Below the pieces are notes generated by a model. The model worked only from the letters and a program-made list of their open reading frames with translations. It had not been told where the DNA came from and did not search any database. From contig OZ026840.1 of assembly GCA_964023205.1 (NCBI GenBank), positions 30,668,199 through 30,732,198 on the forward strand: a stretch of DNA of 64,000 nucleotides, given 5' to 3'. The stretch comes from Lutraria lutraria (lineage: Eukaryota > Mollusca > Bivalvia > Venerida > Mactridae). The position numbers and the translations under genes are program-made. Shown one piece after another: positions 1 through 9,160 of this stretch (position 1 is its first letter; each line of letters opens with the position of its first letter).

Positions 1-338
1 GGTCAGAAACATAGATTTAGTGATTTTATAAACTCAGAAGTATATTCCAATTATTGTTTAAAGCCCAAATGATTTTAAAAGTAGTAAATCAAAACAATAG
101 ATAAATTGATAATAAAATATAAGAAATATATTTTATTCGAACCAATCTCGATGTACAACAATATTTTACACAATGCCTTTTTTAGTCTCATCTAGTAAAA
201 ATGTTGTCAAATGCTTTTTCTTATTTCTTTGCAATATCATTGAAAAAATACCGTGCTATATTTCTATATGTACTTTTTGATTGAAAAATCATATTAAGAA
301 AATGCATTTGCGTGGATACGTTTTATTATCTGATATAG
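1..338 (+). other. Upstream part or flank of the interrupted LINE
   Basis: AT-rich DNA before the first usable ATG of the LINE reading frame. I see no open frame, no promoter motif and no clear 5' boundary of the LINE. It may be decayed 5' LINE sequence or host DNA. The N-terminal part of the endonuclease that should precede the recognisable domain is not readable here. Confidence 0.3.
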
Positions 339-3227
339 ATGTGGCTAAAGCCTCTGACCACTTTTATGACTGATGATATACAATTAACAGGATGTTACGT
401 AATATTTATTGATTTCATCGCCCTGTTAAAGGGATATTGCTCATTCATGCAGTATCGACCGGGTGTTAAAATTGACATACAATGTTTGATATACGCCATT
501 TCTGAACGATCTAGTGGCGGAATAGTTATATATATTAAAGATGAAATAAGCAAAGGTATACAATTGGTAAAAAATGATATTGATTGCATTGTTTGGGTGA
601 AGTTGGATAAATGCTTCTTTAAGATTGAACGAGACGTCTATCTTGGTGTTACCTATATAGCCCCGGAAAATACACCTGTTCATAATGTATATAATGATGA
701 TATATTCAGATTGATTGAAAATGATGTCAATATATTTTCGGATTTAGGTCATGTATATGTAACCGGTGACTTGAACGCTAGGATTGGCAAAAAACATGAT
801 TATATTGTTAATGATAGACAATTAGACATTGATGATATAACAAACGTAGATTATCCATTTCCCCGTGGAAATAGTGACCACAACTCTAATCGTTTTGGTG
901 ATAATTTGTTAGACTTATGTAAAGCCACAAATATGCGAATTGTAAATGGAAGATTACATTATGACAACAACATAGGTCGAATTACGTGCATGACGCATAA
1001 CGGTCAAAGCACAGTGGACTATCTGGTAACACGACACATCAATTTTGAAAATATCTCACACTTCAAAATTGACGACTTTAACGAGTTCTCCAATCATGCG
1101 CCATTGGAATTTTCACTACGTACAAATACACATATTATTGATAATCCTAATACGTATAATACTTTATATAAATGGAAAGATAAATACAAGGATGCTTTTT
1201 TATCATCTATATTGCAAGGTATTGGTAACCTAGAAGAAACCATTATTAGAGGTATTAACGAAAAACAAGATGCTGATCAGCTTGTCCAAGTCTTCACAGA
1301 GTTCTTAACATCAAACGGTAACCGATATTTTAAATCTAGATCTAATACTGGGAAGACAAGATTTGACGATTATGATAAGCACATGAAAAAATGGTTTAAT
1401 GACGAATGTGTGCACAAACTGAATGCATATAAACAAGCAATTAAATCATTCAACCAAAACCGATCGGCTGAAACAAGAAAGCTAGTTTTTGATAAAAAAC
1501 GCGATTATAAATATTGTTGCAGAAAGCATAAAAGAAATTATAATAAAGATTTAAGTTCAAAAATGAATAATATGCGTCACAAATCGCCGAAAGAATTCTG
1601 GGGAATATTTAAGAAAAGATCATCTAACCCCTCGGGCGAGACGATTTCAAACAATGAATTTTATGAACATTTTAGATTATTGACGGGGAATGATGACGTA
1701 ACAGGTAACATAGAGGCAAATGAACATGTGAATAATTTCGACAAAAATCAGCAAAACGTAACATACCCGGAATTAGATTTACCTATAACGGTAAACGAAA
1801 TAATAAAAGCAATAAAAAAGCTTGGCATAAATAAGTCATCAGCGTTAGATAACATAATCTATGAGTATTTCAAAGAAACAGTTAACATTACTGGACATGC
1901 ATTAGAACTTCTATTTAATTATATCCTTAATTCAAAAGTATTTCCGAAAAGCTGGTCCTCAGGGGTGATTATACCAATTTTTAAGAAAGGCGATCCAACA
2001 AACCCGAATAATTACAGAGGCATAACTCTGGTAAGCTGTTTTGCGAAGGTATTTACAAGTATTATTAACGATAGGCTTCAACAGTGGGCGACAGAAAATG
2101 ATGTACTAACCGAGGCACAATTCGGTTTTAAAAAAACTTATAGCACAGTCGATGCGATTTTCATTTTAAATTCACTTATAGAAAGACAATTTTCTAACAG
2201 AAAAAAATTGTTCTGTTGCTTCGTTGATTATCAAAAAGCTTATGACACAACTAATAGAATGAACTTATGGTATAAACTTTTAAAATTAGGAGTAGATGGT
2301 AAATTATTCTCTGTCATTCGCTCTATGTATGAAAATGTAAAGTTATGTGTTAAACATTTGAATTCAGTTTCAGATTTTTTTAAATCGGACCTAGGTTTAT
2401 TTCAAGGTGAAATAACGTCACCGTTATTGTTTTCACTATTTATAAATGATATTGAAAATCACCTCCATGAAAATATATATGCTGGTATTAACATAGAACA
2501 ACTATCAATCTACCTTTTATTATTCGCAGATGATGCTATTATATTCTCAGAAACAGAAGCGGGGTTACAGTTATCTTTAGACAGTTTATATGATTATTGC
2601 TGTAAATGGAATTTGACCGTAAACATTGATAAAACTAAAATTTTAATATTTCAAAAAGGGGGTCGAATTAAAATGAATTATCGATGGACGTACAATAATA
2701 AAGATATAGATATTGTAAAAAGCTTCAACTACCTTGGCATCGTTCTGTCAAATGGTGGATCATTTTTACAGGCAACACAGACTTTGTCAGCCAAAGCTTT
2801 ACGCGCAATGCACGGACTGTTTGGTATTACCAATAAACTGGACGTACCAGTTGACATAATGTTTAATCTATTTGATTCTTACGTCGCTTCAATTTTAAAT
2901 TATTCATGCGAAATTTGGGGATTTTACCAAGCCGAAAATATTGAGAGGGTACACCGGAAGTTCATTAAATGGGTCCTTAACGTAAAACCAACGACAAATT
3001 CACTCGCTATTTACGCGGAAGTTGGTAGATATCCGATGATTATATGTAGACAAATACGCATTATCAAATATTTTTTAAAGATATTCCAAGATAAAAGTTC
3101 AAATTGTGTAATCAACACTGTTATAAGAAATCAAATTGAAAATTTAGGAAACGATTCACAGGACACCACATGGGTATATAAAGTCCGTGAGCTACTTAAT
3201 CAAACTGGATTTTCAGAAGTGTGGTAG
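339..3227 (+). pseudogene. LINE ORF2-type protein (AP endonuclease + reverse transcriptase), 5' part, interrupted
   Basis: Non-LTR retrotransposon polyprotein that nicks target DNA and reverse-transcribes its own RNA. An AP-like endonuclease occupies roughly residues 55-265: GDLNARIG near 143, a STVDYLV block and SNHAPL, a variant of the usual SDHxP. The reverse transcriptase follows at about 480-790, with the NNYRGITLVS block, the SPLLFSLFINDI block and the catalytic FADD near residue 729. The first 50 residues do not look like an endonuclease start, so the 5' end is truncated or decayed. The final codon is an artefact: the stop forms from the last T of the target duplication plus the first two bases (AG) of the inserted Polinton. 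The remaining C-terminus lies at 20771-21273. The clade (CR1/L2/I-like) cannot be settled by eye. Confidence 0.9.
3220..3225. repeat. Left target-site duplication TGTGGT
   Basis: Six bases directly abutting the Polinton left terminus and repeated perfectly at 20771-20776. A 6-bp duplication is the known signature of Maverick/Polinton integration by their rve integrase. Confidence 0.95.
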
Positions 3228-3246
3228 TAGTATAAGGCGATACCCT

Positions 3247-3300
3247 GGTACCAATGCCTTCTGGTACCAATGCCTTCTGGTACCCATACCTCCTGGTACC
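3247..3300. repeat. Iteron-like 16-bp repeats at the element tip
   Basis: GGTACC occurs at 3247, 3263, 3279 and 3295, exactly 16 bp apart, within units like GGTACCAATGCCTTCT; a fifth GGTACC is at 3332. The same array is mirrored in the right TIR. A role as a protein-binding site for integrase or terminal protein is inference. Confidence 0.7.
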
Positions 3301-3494
3301 ATACAGAATATAGAGTAAATAGATTAAGGTCGGTACCAGAAGTTTTACAAAATTGTGACAAATGGGGACAAATTGTGACAAATGAGGACAAATTGTGACA
3401 AATTGGAAATCAATATTTTCAAAATAATTTTAGGAATGTTCTGTGTGTGTATAGACTTAGACAATGAGAGAATTTTCTTTCGAAAAGACATGGT

Positions 3495-3532
3495 GGCCCT
3501 GAAAAGGGCCGTTGGTGGTCCTGAAAAGGACC
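3495..3532 (-). terminator. Tandem histone-type 3' stem-loops, left TIR
   Basis: On the minus strand, about 12 nt after the stop codon at 3545, GGTCCTTTTCAGGACC (3532-3517) and GGCCCTTTTCAGGGCC (3510-3495) follow each other. Both have a 6-bp stem and a TTTC loop, are preceded by CAAC and followed by ACC. They match the replication-dependent histone mRNA consensus (GGYYCTTTTCAGRRCC then ACCA). The two stems differ by a compensating base pair. A purine block CGAAAGAAAATTCTC (3482-3468) follows 12 nt after the last stem, where a U7 snRNA-binding downstream element would lie. Confidence 0.85.
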
Positions 3533-3544
3533 GTTGATAGTTGT

Positions 3545-4042
3545 CTATGCTGACTGATCTGGTTGGGTACATAGTGCGCATTGGCAGTCTGGTGGGGGAT
3601 AGCAGAGCCTGCATGTTGGATCCCCACAGGACCATTCCTGTTCTGGTACTGGTGGTTGTTCCGTGTACTCAACTTGAGCGGTAGTGATGATACGCCAATG
3701 CTCTTCTTCTTGTTGTTGTTCCCGTTGTCTATTCGCCGTTCGTTCCCGAGCATCTCGCTGCCTTTCTCTGACTTGATCTCGAAATTGCTCTCGCATTTGA
3801 GACAGTTCTTCTCTATGATGAAATCGATTGGTTTCAATGGTATTCAAAGTCTCACCAATAGTTTGAAGATCACGTTCCCTTTTTCTAACAATGCTAGCCG
3901 CTAAGCGACTGATTGAACGCCATACCCTGCTCTGTTTTTCAGTCAGTTGTTTTGCTGTTTTGAGTTCATTGAATAAAGCCTCCATCTTGAGCGTTTGAGT
4001 TCTCAGAATGAAATGAGGCATTGTAAGTATTGTATGGCCCAC
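3545..4042 (-). CDS. Polinton coiled-coil protein with C-terminal cysteine cluster
   Basis: I do not recognise a family. Of 165 residues, the middle (about 25-125) is highly charged and helical, rich in E, Q and R, as in a coiled coil. The last 40 residues hold a compact Cys motif (CGDPTCRLC then CQCALC) that could bind zinc. The first ATG is at 4042; an internal ATG at 3985 starts MEALFNEL and may be the real start. It is the last minus-strand gene, separated from the protease by its own putative promoter (three CRE-like sites at 4056-4103) and by the protease poly(A) signal. Its transcript would end in the histone-type stem-loops of the left TIR rather than at an AATAAA. Confidence 0.65.
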   Translation of the reverse strand: MGHTILTMPHFILRTQTLKMEALFNELKTAKQLTEKQSRVWRSISRLAASIVRKRERDLQTIGETLNTIETNRFHHREELSQMREQFRDQVRERQRDARERTANRQREQQQEEEHWRIITTAQVEYTEQPPVPEQEWSCGDPTCRLCYPPPDCQCALCTQPDQSA

Positions 4043-4055
4043 TCTCGTGGTTGGA

Positions 4056-4103
4056 TGACGTCATATTGCTTGGATGACGTCACCTTAGGGTTGGATGGCG
4101 TCA
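4056..4103 (-). promoter_or_regulatory. Three tandem CRE-like sites upstream of the coiled-coil gene
   Basis: The unit TTGGATGACGTCA is repeated three times: TGACGTCA at 4056-4063 and 4075-4082, and TGGCGTCA at 4096-4103, spaced 19-21 bp. TGACGTCA is the CREB/ATF palindrome. The cluster lies 14-61 bp upstream of the ATG at 4042. Confidence 0.55.
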
Positions 4104-4184
4104 CGCGCCGATGCATGTGCGGAGCTTGATTTTTATGAACTTAGAAAAAAGACAACAGACACCTAGTTTCAGTTTTTCTAAACT

Positions 4185-4190
4185 TTTATT
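4185..4190 (-). terminator. Poly(A) signal after the protease gene
   Basis: AATAAA on the minus strand, about 55 nt after the protease stop codon. It would end the ATPase-to-protease structural cluster. Confidence 0.55.
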
Positions 4191-4245
4191 TTTGTAACAA
4201 GTAACAAGAAACTACATGAAACATTTTATGAAACATTGTTTACAT

Positions 4246-4836
4246 TTAATGATCACCATAAAGAGTTGTATTTCTATGTATGATACTATGATACAAACGT
4301 CTGTGACCTTCTGGTCTAGAGTTACGTTGAGCAAAACACTTTTGTCCACATTTATTCACATATTGAGCATGCATGTAATAAGTACCATAATATTGTTGAA
4401 ACCAATGCGTCACATAAGTGTCATTTTTTCCATACATGTCCGGTTTGAATCGGGTTAACAGTATCTGGTTCAAGTCACATTCACGTGAGATAAAATCCAA
4501 AGCGAATAGACAATACACACCACACACCGGTAACATATCGCCTTGTATTCTCATGGCATTCCACAGATAAGTTTTGTTGGCATGTTTTTTCACAAAGGAT
4601 AGAATCTCTTCGAAAGGAGGTAATCCGTAGGAATCAAAATACACTGCTTTATTGTCTTTTAAATAAAGAGCCACCCAGTGTTCTCCAGGTTGATTCCCGT
4701 TATGGGTATTCACAATATAGGCTTTCACGTCATGCGGTTTCTCTGAAGGTAATTGATCTTTAGCACAAACACGTGCACGTAGTGGTTTTAATAACGGTGA
4801 ATGATCTAATAGGTATTGTAGTTCATTCGTCTCCAT
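4246..4836 (-). CDS. PRO: Polinton adenain-like cysteine protease
   Basis: Capsid-maturation cysteine protease of the adenovirus protease/Ulp1 clan. The likely start is the ATG at 4836, giving 196 residues, close to adenain (about 204). The longer upstream frame to 4953 overlaps another gene. Catalytic residues can be read in order: H53 in GEHWVALYL, acidic D68 in YFDSYG, Q98 in RIQGD, and C105 in LPVCGVYCLF. The start codon overlaps the last codons of the upstream gene by 14 nt. It lies next to the major capsid gene, as expected for a structural cluster. All catalytic residues are intact. The C-terminal 40 residues are basic and Gly/Arg-rich. Confidence 0.9.
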   Translation of the reverse strand: METNELQYLLDHSPLLKPLRARVCAKDQLPSEKPHDVKAYIVNTHNGNQPGEHWVALYLKDNKAVYFDSYGLPPFEEILSFVKKHANKTYLWNAMRIQGDMLPVCGVYCLFALDFISRECDLNQILLTRFKPDMYGKNDTYVTHWFQQYYGTYYMHAQYVNKCGQKCFAQRNSRPEGHRRLYHSIIHRNTTLYGDH

Positions 4837-5287
4837 AATGCCAATTTCTGTTGACACGTTCAGCCCAAACACTGATCCACTGATCAATGAACTGATTCTG
4901 AGTGAGTTCTTCTTTAAATTGAATCCATAATCGACACGCGTCTCCTTTTTCACTATCGGTCAAGGTCACTAATTCAGGATACCACTTTTCCATGACCTTG
5001 AACACGTCCAAACGTTGAATCGCTTTTTGAATTTAAAGTTCTGTCCACTCTTCCGTATTCGTGTATAAGCAGAGTACATGTTGTACTTGACTAGGATGAT
5101 TCACTCGACAACCATAACAGTCTTTATGCACTTGATTATAAATTAAAGATTGGAGTGCTTCTGTGACGTGATGATTCAAGCACTCTTGTAAAAAGTCCGT
5201 CTTTGAACTTGTACAACAAGGATACGCCAATAACTTCATTTCGTAATCTTGTCCTTTTTCCAGGTGTTCAATATCCATGTCTTCCAT
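4823..5287 (-). CDS. Small Polinton protein, split by an in-frame stop
   Basis: The first part (5287-5033) encodes 84 residues with CCTSS and CYGCRVNHPSQ, possibly a zinc or disulfide site. A TAA at 5033-5035 ends it. The same frame then stays open from 5032 to 4823 with a predicted helical, Trp-rich stretch, and no ATG follows the stop closely. The simplest reading is one gene of about 150 codons with a premature ochre stop. Two genes, or readthrough, cannot be excluded. It sits between the major capsid gene (9 bp away) and the protease (14-nt overlap), in the structural cluster. I do not recognise a defined domain. Confidence 0.6.
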
Positions 5288-5296
5288 CTTAATAAT

Positions 5297-6595
5297 CTAA
5301 TAATCTAGAAGTACTTCTCTGAATTGATTGATTTCAATTTGATTGTCGTATTCCGCAAATACAATCACGTTGATGGCTTGTGCAAGTGCTGTTCCAAAGT
5401 GAAATTCCAATCTCAGATTGCCCGTTTTTATAGGATGGAGTTGACCTTCCTCGCAACCTTGATCTGCTGTCAAGTCCAACCCCCAGAGTGTGTATCCGTT
5501 CCGATAATCATTCATGCTCAATCCAAATGAACGATTGAGACCAAGAGCTCCTGTCGCTTGATAGAGTGACATGTAGGATCTTAGAACTTCTCCCGTTTCA
5601 AAATTGGGTTGAAACGCTTTGTTATGAATACTTTTTCCGTCAATGCTGACTTCTAGATGATTCAGTGTAAAATGACGGAACTCAAAGGGGTTGGTAGCCA
5701 TGTCTCCATTCATGTCTCCATTTCTTACCATACCGATGATAAGACGTTTTGGCAATTGACCTTGAAATAAATGATCTTCAATCTTGGATCGTTGACCGTT
5801 AGGAATCGTAAATGTTTTTACTTCAGTTCGTCGGATGGGGATTTTCATGTTATGTTGAGCAATCTGTTGATTGAGTTGATTGGCTACCACTGGCAGTAAA
5901 TCTACTGTTCTTACATTAAATCCTGCTTCTAGAAACTTGATTTTAGCCGGTGAAGTACTCATGAGACAGAATTGATGTGACGCTTTGTTTAGTCTTAAGC
6001 GTATTTCCATACCATTGGGTAAATATTTATCTTGCATCATCAGATCCAAATGAAGCCGTCCACATAGTTCCACCACACAACTTTGATGGACACGAGCACG
6101 TCTCTTACCATAGCCCTTGTTATTCCCGTCATGTACTTTTTCGAGCATATGACCAGCGGTGTCTTCAGCCCATAACTCTAGCGCCTGAAGCTGAGTGTCT
6201 TTACAGCTTGAGGTGAAGGAGAGTAAATTTTCTATGTATGCCCGATAGCCATACGTGTCCGCATTGCTGGTGATCAGTTTATTATTCAGATACACATCAA
6301 TGCTTGAGAACATGCTGTGAAAGAAATTGTTGACGGTAGCAATTTCACTGTCGGCCGCTAGGTCTGTACCATCTGACTGTATAATTTTGAGTTTTAGGTA
6401 CAGGCAAGATTGATTCAGATCTGTCCATTTTTCTGTCTGTGCAGGAATCACAAATTCAATCGGAGCATTATTGTCCAGGGCAGAAATGGGATAATGCTCA
6501 GTCCATTGACCTTCTTGCATGGCTGTCATGGTAGGTGGCACAACAGACACATCCAACTCTGTCTTACTACATTCACAGGAACCGTGTTGCATCAT
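5297..6595 (-). CDS. MCP: Polinton major capsid protein, double jelly-roll type
   Basis: 432 residues matching the invertebrate family often annotated as 'F54H12.2-like', which structural work assigned as the Polinton double jelly-roll major capsid protein. Recognisable features are the N-terminal segment with NAPIEFVIPAQTEKWTDL (about residues 43-60), a beta-rich body without transmembrane segments, and the C-terminal GNLRLEFHFGTALAQAINV block. The frame is intact. It lies directly upstream of the small split gene and the protease, and downstream of the pX-like gene, the usual order for Polinton virion genes. The family assignment rests on recognition by eye. Confidence 0.85.
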   Translation of the reverse strand: MMQHGSCECSKTELDVSVVPPTMTAMQEGQWTEHYPISALDNNAPIEFVIPAQTEKWTDLNQSCLYLKLKIIQSDGTDLAADSEIATVNNFFHSMFSSIDVYLNNKLITSNADTYGYRAYIENLLSFTSSCKDTQLQALELWAEDTAGHMLEKVHDGNNKGYGKRRARVHQSCVVELCGRLHLDLMMQDKYLPNGMEIRLRLNKASHQFCLMSTSPAKIKFLEAGFNVRTVDLLPVVANQLNQQIAQHNMKIPIRRTEVKTFTIPNGQRSKIEDHLFQGQLPKRLIIGMVRNGDMNGDMATNPFEFRHFTLNHLEVSIDGKSIHNKAFQPNFETGEVLRSYMSLYQATGALGLNRSFGLSMNDYRNGYTLWGLDLTADQGCEEGQLHPIKTGNLRLEFHFGTALAQAINVIVFAEYDNQIEINQFREVLLDY

Positions 6596-6597
6596 GA

Positions 6598-6964
6598 TTA
6601 ATCGAAAATATCAAGAGGTCTGGCCTGCTTAACTCGGCGATGATGAAGTTTCGAATGAGGTCTTTTCTTGACTGGTTTGCTCTTTATACGTCTTTTAGGG
6701 CTGGCCACGGCACGTAGTAAGGATTCACCCACATCTTTTAATACAGAGGCTCCACGTTTTCGTATTACTTGTTTAACGTTTGATCCTGTCAAGATATCTT
6801 TCATAGCGGCTTTTCCTTGCTGGAGTCCTTCTTTTTTTCAAGGTGTGAACTCCAGATTTCACAAATGGATTTAGTAAAGGCATAATTCTTTTCATGGCTT
6901 TCTTAAACATGGATCCAAGTCCGTGTCCATATTGTCGAGGTTGACCTTGGTAAGTAGGTATCAT
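6598..6964 (-). CDS. Basic pX/mu-like core peptide gene, frameshifted
   Basis: Two minus-strand frames together look like one small, strongly basic protein. The first (from ATG 6964) begins MIPTYQGQ with a Gly-rich stretch; the second (to the stop at 6598) ends in a Lys/Arg-rich tail closing with DIFD. The frames must join at a run of seven A residues (6832-6838 on the plus strand as T), which carries one base too many for a continuous frame. Related Polinton and adintovirus genes encode DNA-condensing peptides compared to adenovirus pX. Its ATG overlaps the stop of the upstream minor capsid gene as ATGA. Frameshift decay, assembly homopolymer error and polymerase slippage are all possible. 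Confidence 0.65.
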
Positions 6965-7803
6965 TGTCTTTGACGTAGGTGTAGTTTCACCATAGACTTC
7001 CCATGAATAAACTGAATAGACTGGCCAGTGTCACCCCTTATATGGATAGTGATGGTGTCAAAGTCGGCTTTAGCCAGTGGTACATAGTGTAAATTCAAGA
7101 ACTCGAAATGAATATGAGGGTTAGTTCCTGCTTTCGTTCTCGGATCAAATGGAGCTACACGTAAGATGGGGGCTTCTATGTTTCCCAAATAGGTATAAGA
7201 CGCAAGGTCGGAATAAACAAACAAATGATTATGACCCATGTTAATATCTACGCCATGAGGAAACGGTTCCGGAGTGTCTTTAAAAAAGATGGTCGAAGAA
7301 CTATCAGGGGCTCCACCCAGTTTAATAAACATGTGAGGATGAAACTGAATGCCTAGTTGATCCGAACTGTCCAGTTTTGCGCGTTTACTTTGTCCTGAAA
7401 AACCCATGGTAAATCGAAGGCCTTTCTGTCTAAATATTTTACCTAATTGATCTTTCACGGTAAAGTCAATCGTCTCGATCAAATGTTGGGGTGTGACATA
7501 AGTTCCTATAGGAATACAAAGTCGTACACCTTTTTCTTCTTTATTGGGGAGAGTACAATAGGTCTCAAAGTTTTCTAAGGCCTTACCCAGGACAGGATCA
7601 TGTGTGACAATGTAGAAATGTCGCTCTTCTTCAGTGACATTAATGACCTGACTAGGAACAATCATTTCCACTAAGGCAATTTCCCAATCTTGTTTATTGA
7701 GATGGATGGGTTTTGCCAGTTTGGTACGAAAACAACATTGCGTATTGTCTTGGAATAAATCCATAGAGCTATCACTCATGAGTGTTATGTAAAACGAACT
7801 CAT
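6961..7803 (-). CDS. mCP: Polinton minor capsid protein (single jelly-roll, penton-like)
   Basis: 280 residues starting MSSFYITLMSDSSMDLFQDNT, the hallmark N-terminus of the Polinton minor capsid family, followed by FRTKLAKPIHL and WEIALVEMIVP. It is expected to form pentameric vertices together with the double jelly-roll capsid protein. No signal peptide or membrane segment is visible. It overlaps the upstream membrane-protein gene by ATGA at its start and the pX-like gene by ATGA at its end. The frame is intact. Identification is by motif recognition. Confidence 0.82.
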   Translation of the reverse strand: MSSFYITLMSDSSMDLFQDNTQCCFRTKLAKPIHLNKQDWEIALVEMIVPSQVINVTEEERHFYIVTHDPVLGKALENFETYCTLPNKEEKGVRLCIPIGTYVTPQHLIETIDFTVKDQLGKIFRQKGLRFTMGFSGQSKRAKLDSSDQLGIQFHPHMFIKLGGAPDSSSTIFFKDTPEPFPHGVDINMGHNHLFVYSDLASYTYLGNIEAPILRVAPFDPRTKAGTNPHIHFEFLNLHYVPLAKADFDTITIHIRGDTGQSIQFIHGKSMVKLHLRQRQ

Positions 7804-8045
7804 GTTGATTTAGGTTTATTGAATTTCAAGGAGGGATTCGGTAGAATATAACCTAGAGAACTACTTAAAAGCAGAAGCCACAATTCCCGATCGGGTCGTT
7901 GAAAACACAAATTAAATAGCGATACGGTAATAATAATAAATACCACTACAATTTGTGACAAAAAAGTGACCTTATTTTTGGGTTCACACAATTTGGTTTG
8001 CTCTGAGGCAGTCACTACCACACTGGCCGTATCGGTTTGAGACAT
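7800..8045 (-). CDS. Small Polinton membrane protein
   Basis: 81 residues from the ATG at 8045 (the frame opens earlier but that part lies inside the integrase overlap). It has a polar N-terminus, a strong hydrophobic segment (about residues 31-47, VTFLSQIVVVFIIITVSL), a short polar link, and a second hydrophobic segment with LWLLLLSSSLGYILPNP. The GYILPNP ending resembles short membrane proteins I have seen in other Polintons. Probably two transmembrane helices. A virion or host-membrane role is inference. Its stop overlaps the minor capsid ATG. Confidence 0.7.
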   Translation of the reverse strand: MSQTDTASVVVTASEQTKLCEPKNKVTFLSQIVVVFIIITVSLFNLCFQRPDRELWLLLLSSSLGYILPNPSLKFNKPKST

Positions 8046-8065
8046 GATGTATTTATTAACAAACT

Positions 8066-9160
8066 TCAAACGAGATGGGATTCGGGAATCCAACTGTCAA
8101 ATTTCGAAGGATAACCTTTCCAATGTACTTTAATTTCTCGTCTTCCGTCTACCTTACTCTGGCGATGTGCGAGCACTGATTCAATTTCATAGATAGCATC
8201 ATCTTTTATAACCTGTACTTCAGAGAAATAAAACGAACCTAATATGGGTTCTCCGTCTAAATCAGTCAATTTCACAGTAGCAGGAGAGGTCTTTTTGACT
8301 TGGATCACTTTAAACAGTTCAGTGGTCCAGTTGGGTAGATAACCTTTATCAAATGTACGTTTTGTTTTATTGATACGAACAATATCTCCCACATGAAGGG
8401 TCGTCGACGCTTTTTTTCTTGATTTTCCATACAAGGTCAAGGTCACTTGAGATTCGTTATTCTCATTTACGGATACGGGTGCCATTTGTATACTACGATG
8501 AACACGATGATTATAGGCATGCACGAGATCAGGCAATACCTGAATATACCTTCGTGTTTTATGATGCGTAAAGTATTTCCACATGCGTGATTTTAAGGTT
8601 CGTTGAAAACGTTCCACTATACTAGCCTTAGTTTCTGGGTTTTCAGTCGTAAAATAATGAATCCCTACTTTGTCTAAAAACTGTTGAAACCTTTGATTCT
8701 TGAATTCTGTTCCTTTATCGGTTTGCAACGCTTTAGGTTGTCTCGTTTTAAGAATAGAGCGAAACGCTTCCACCAATGTGAGCCCCGTTTTATCCTTGAG
8801 GGGAACGACCCAAGCATATTTTGAAAACACGTCAATAACACACAACAAATATCGATAAGGGGTGTTGTACTGAGCCAAGGATTGCATGTCTGCCAAATCA
8901 GCTTGCCATTGATGATCAATACCACCCACAATCGTTTTCCGTCTCGAGAATACCCTACGGATAGGTTTGTGCAGGGTATAGGTCTTTTGCCCCTTCAACC
9001 AGGATCGCACTTGACTTGGCGTAATGGATTTCAGTTGAGTTCGAGCTGCTGTAGTAAGACGTTCTACCCCACCAAAACCAGCCGGATGGTGGGGATCATA
9101 ATAAATCTGATGTAACAGACTGTCTACCTTTTTGTTCATGTTGTCTAGTAGGCTTCCCAC
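8066..9160 (-). CDS. INT: Polinton rve integrase with C-terminal chromodomain
   Basis: Retroviral-type DDE integrase that inserts the linear element and makes the 6-bp duplication. Of 364 residues, the catalytic core lies at about 80-235 with D88 (WQADLADM), D148 (QTDKGTEF) and E183 (ASIVERFQRTLKSRMW). A chromodomain at about 322-364 (YEIESVLAHR...VHWKGYPSKFDSWIP) may direct integration to modified chromatin. The classical HHCC zinc domain is not evident, though the N-terminus has HH near 24. The start may be M1 (9160) or M8 (9139); the first overlaps the upstream gene by 16 nt. All catalytic residues are intact. Confidence 0.93.
   Translation of the reverse strand: MGSLLDNMNKKVDSLLHQIYYDPHHPAGFGGVERLTTAARTQLKSITPSQVRSWLKGQKTYTLHKPIRRVFSRRKTIVGGIDHQWQADLADMQSLAQYNTPYRYLLCVIDVFSKYAWVVPLKDKTGLTLVEAFRSILKTRQPKALQTDKGTEFKNQRFQQFLDKVGIHYFTTENPETKASIVERFQRTLKSRMWKYFTHHKTRRYIQVLPDLVHAYNHRVHRSIQMAPVSVNENNESQVTLTLYGKSRKKASTTLHVGDIVRINKTKRTFDKGYLPNWTTELFKVIQVKKTSPATVKLTDLDGEPILGSFYFSEVQVIKDDAIYEIESVLAHRQSKVDGRREIKVHWKGYPSKFDSWIPESHLV

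Larger units (their letters stand above)
3226..3536. repeat. Polinton left terminal inverted repeat
   Basis: About 310 bp matching 20460-20770 in inverse orientation. It contains, from the tip inward, four GGTACC palindromes at an exact 16-bp period (3247, 3263, 3279, 3295), a 20-bp unit repeat with ACAAATTGTGACAAATG cores (about 3355-3405), a purine block (3468-3482 on the minus strand) and two histone-type stem-loops (3495-3510, 3517-3532). The outer stem-loop maps exactly onto its partner in the right repeat (20486-20501). Confidence 0.9.

Noticed and set aside
3495..3532. Bacterial-type rho-independent terminators
   Set aside because: No U tract after the stems, eukaryotic context, and precise match to the histone loop with its flanks.
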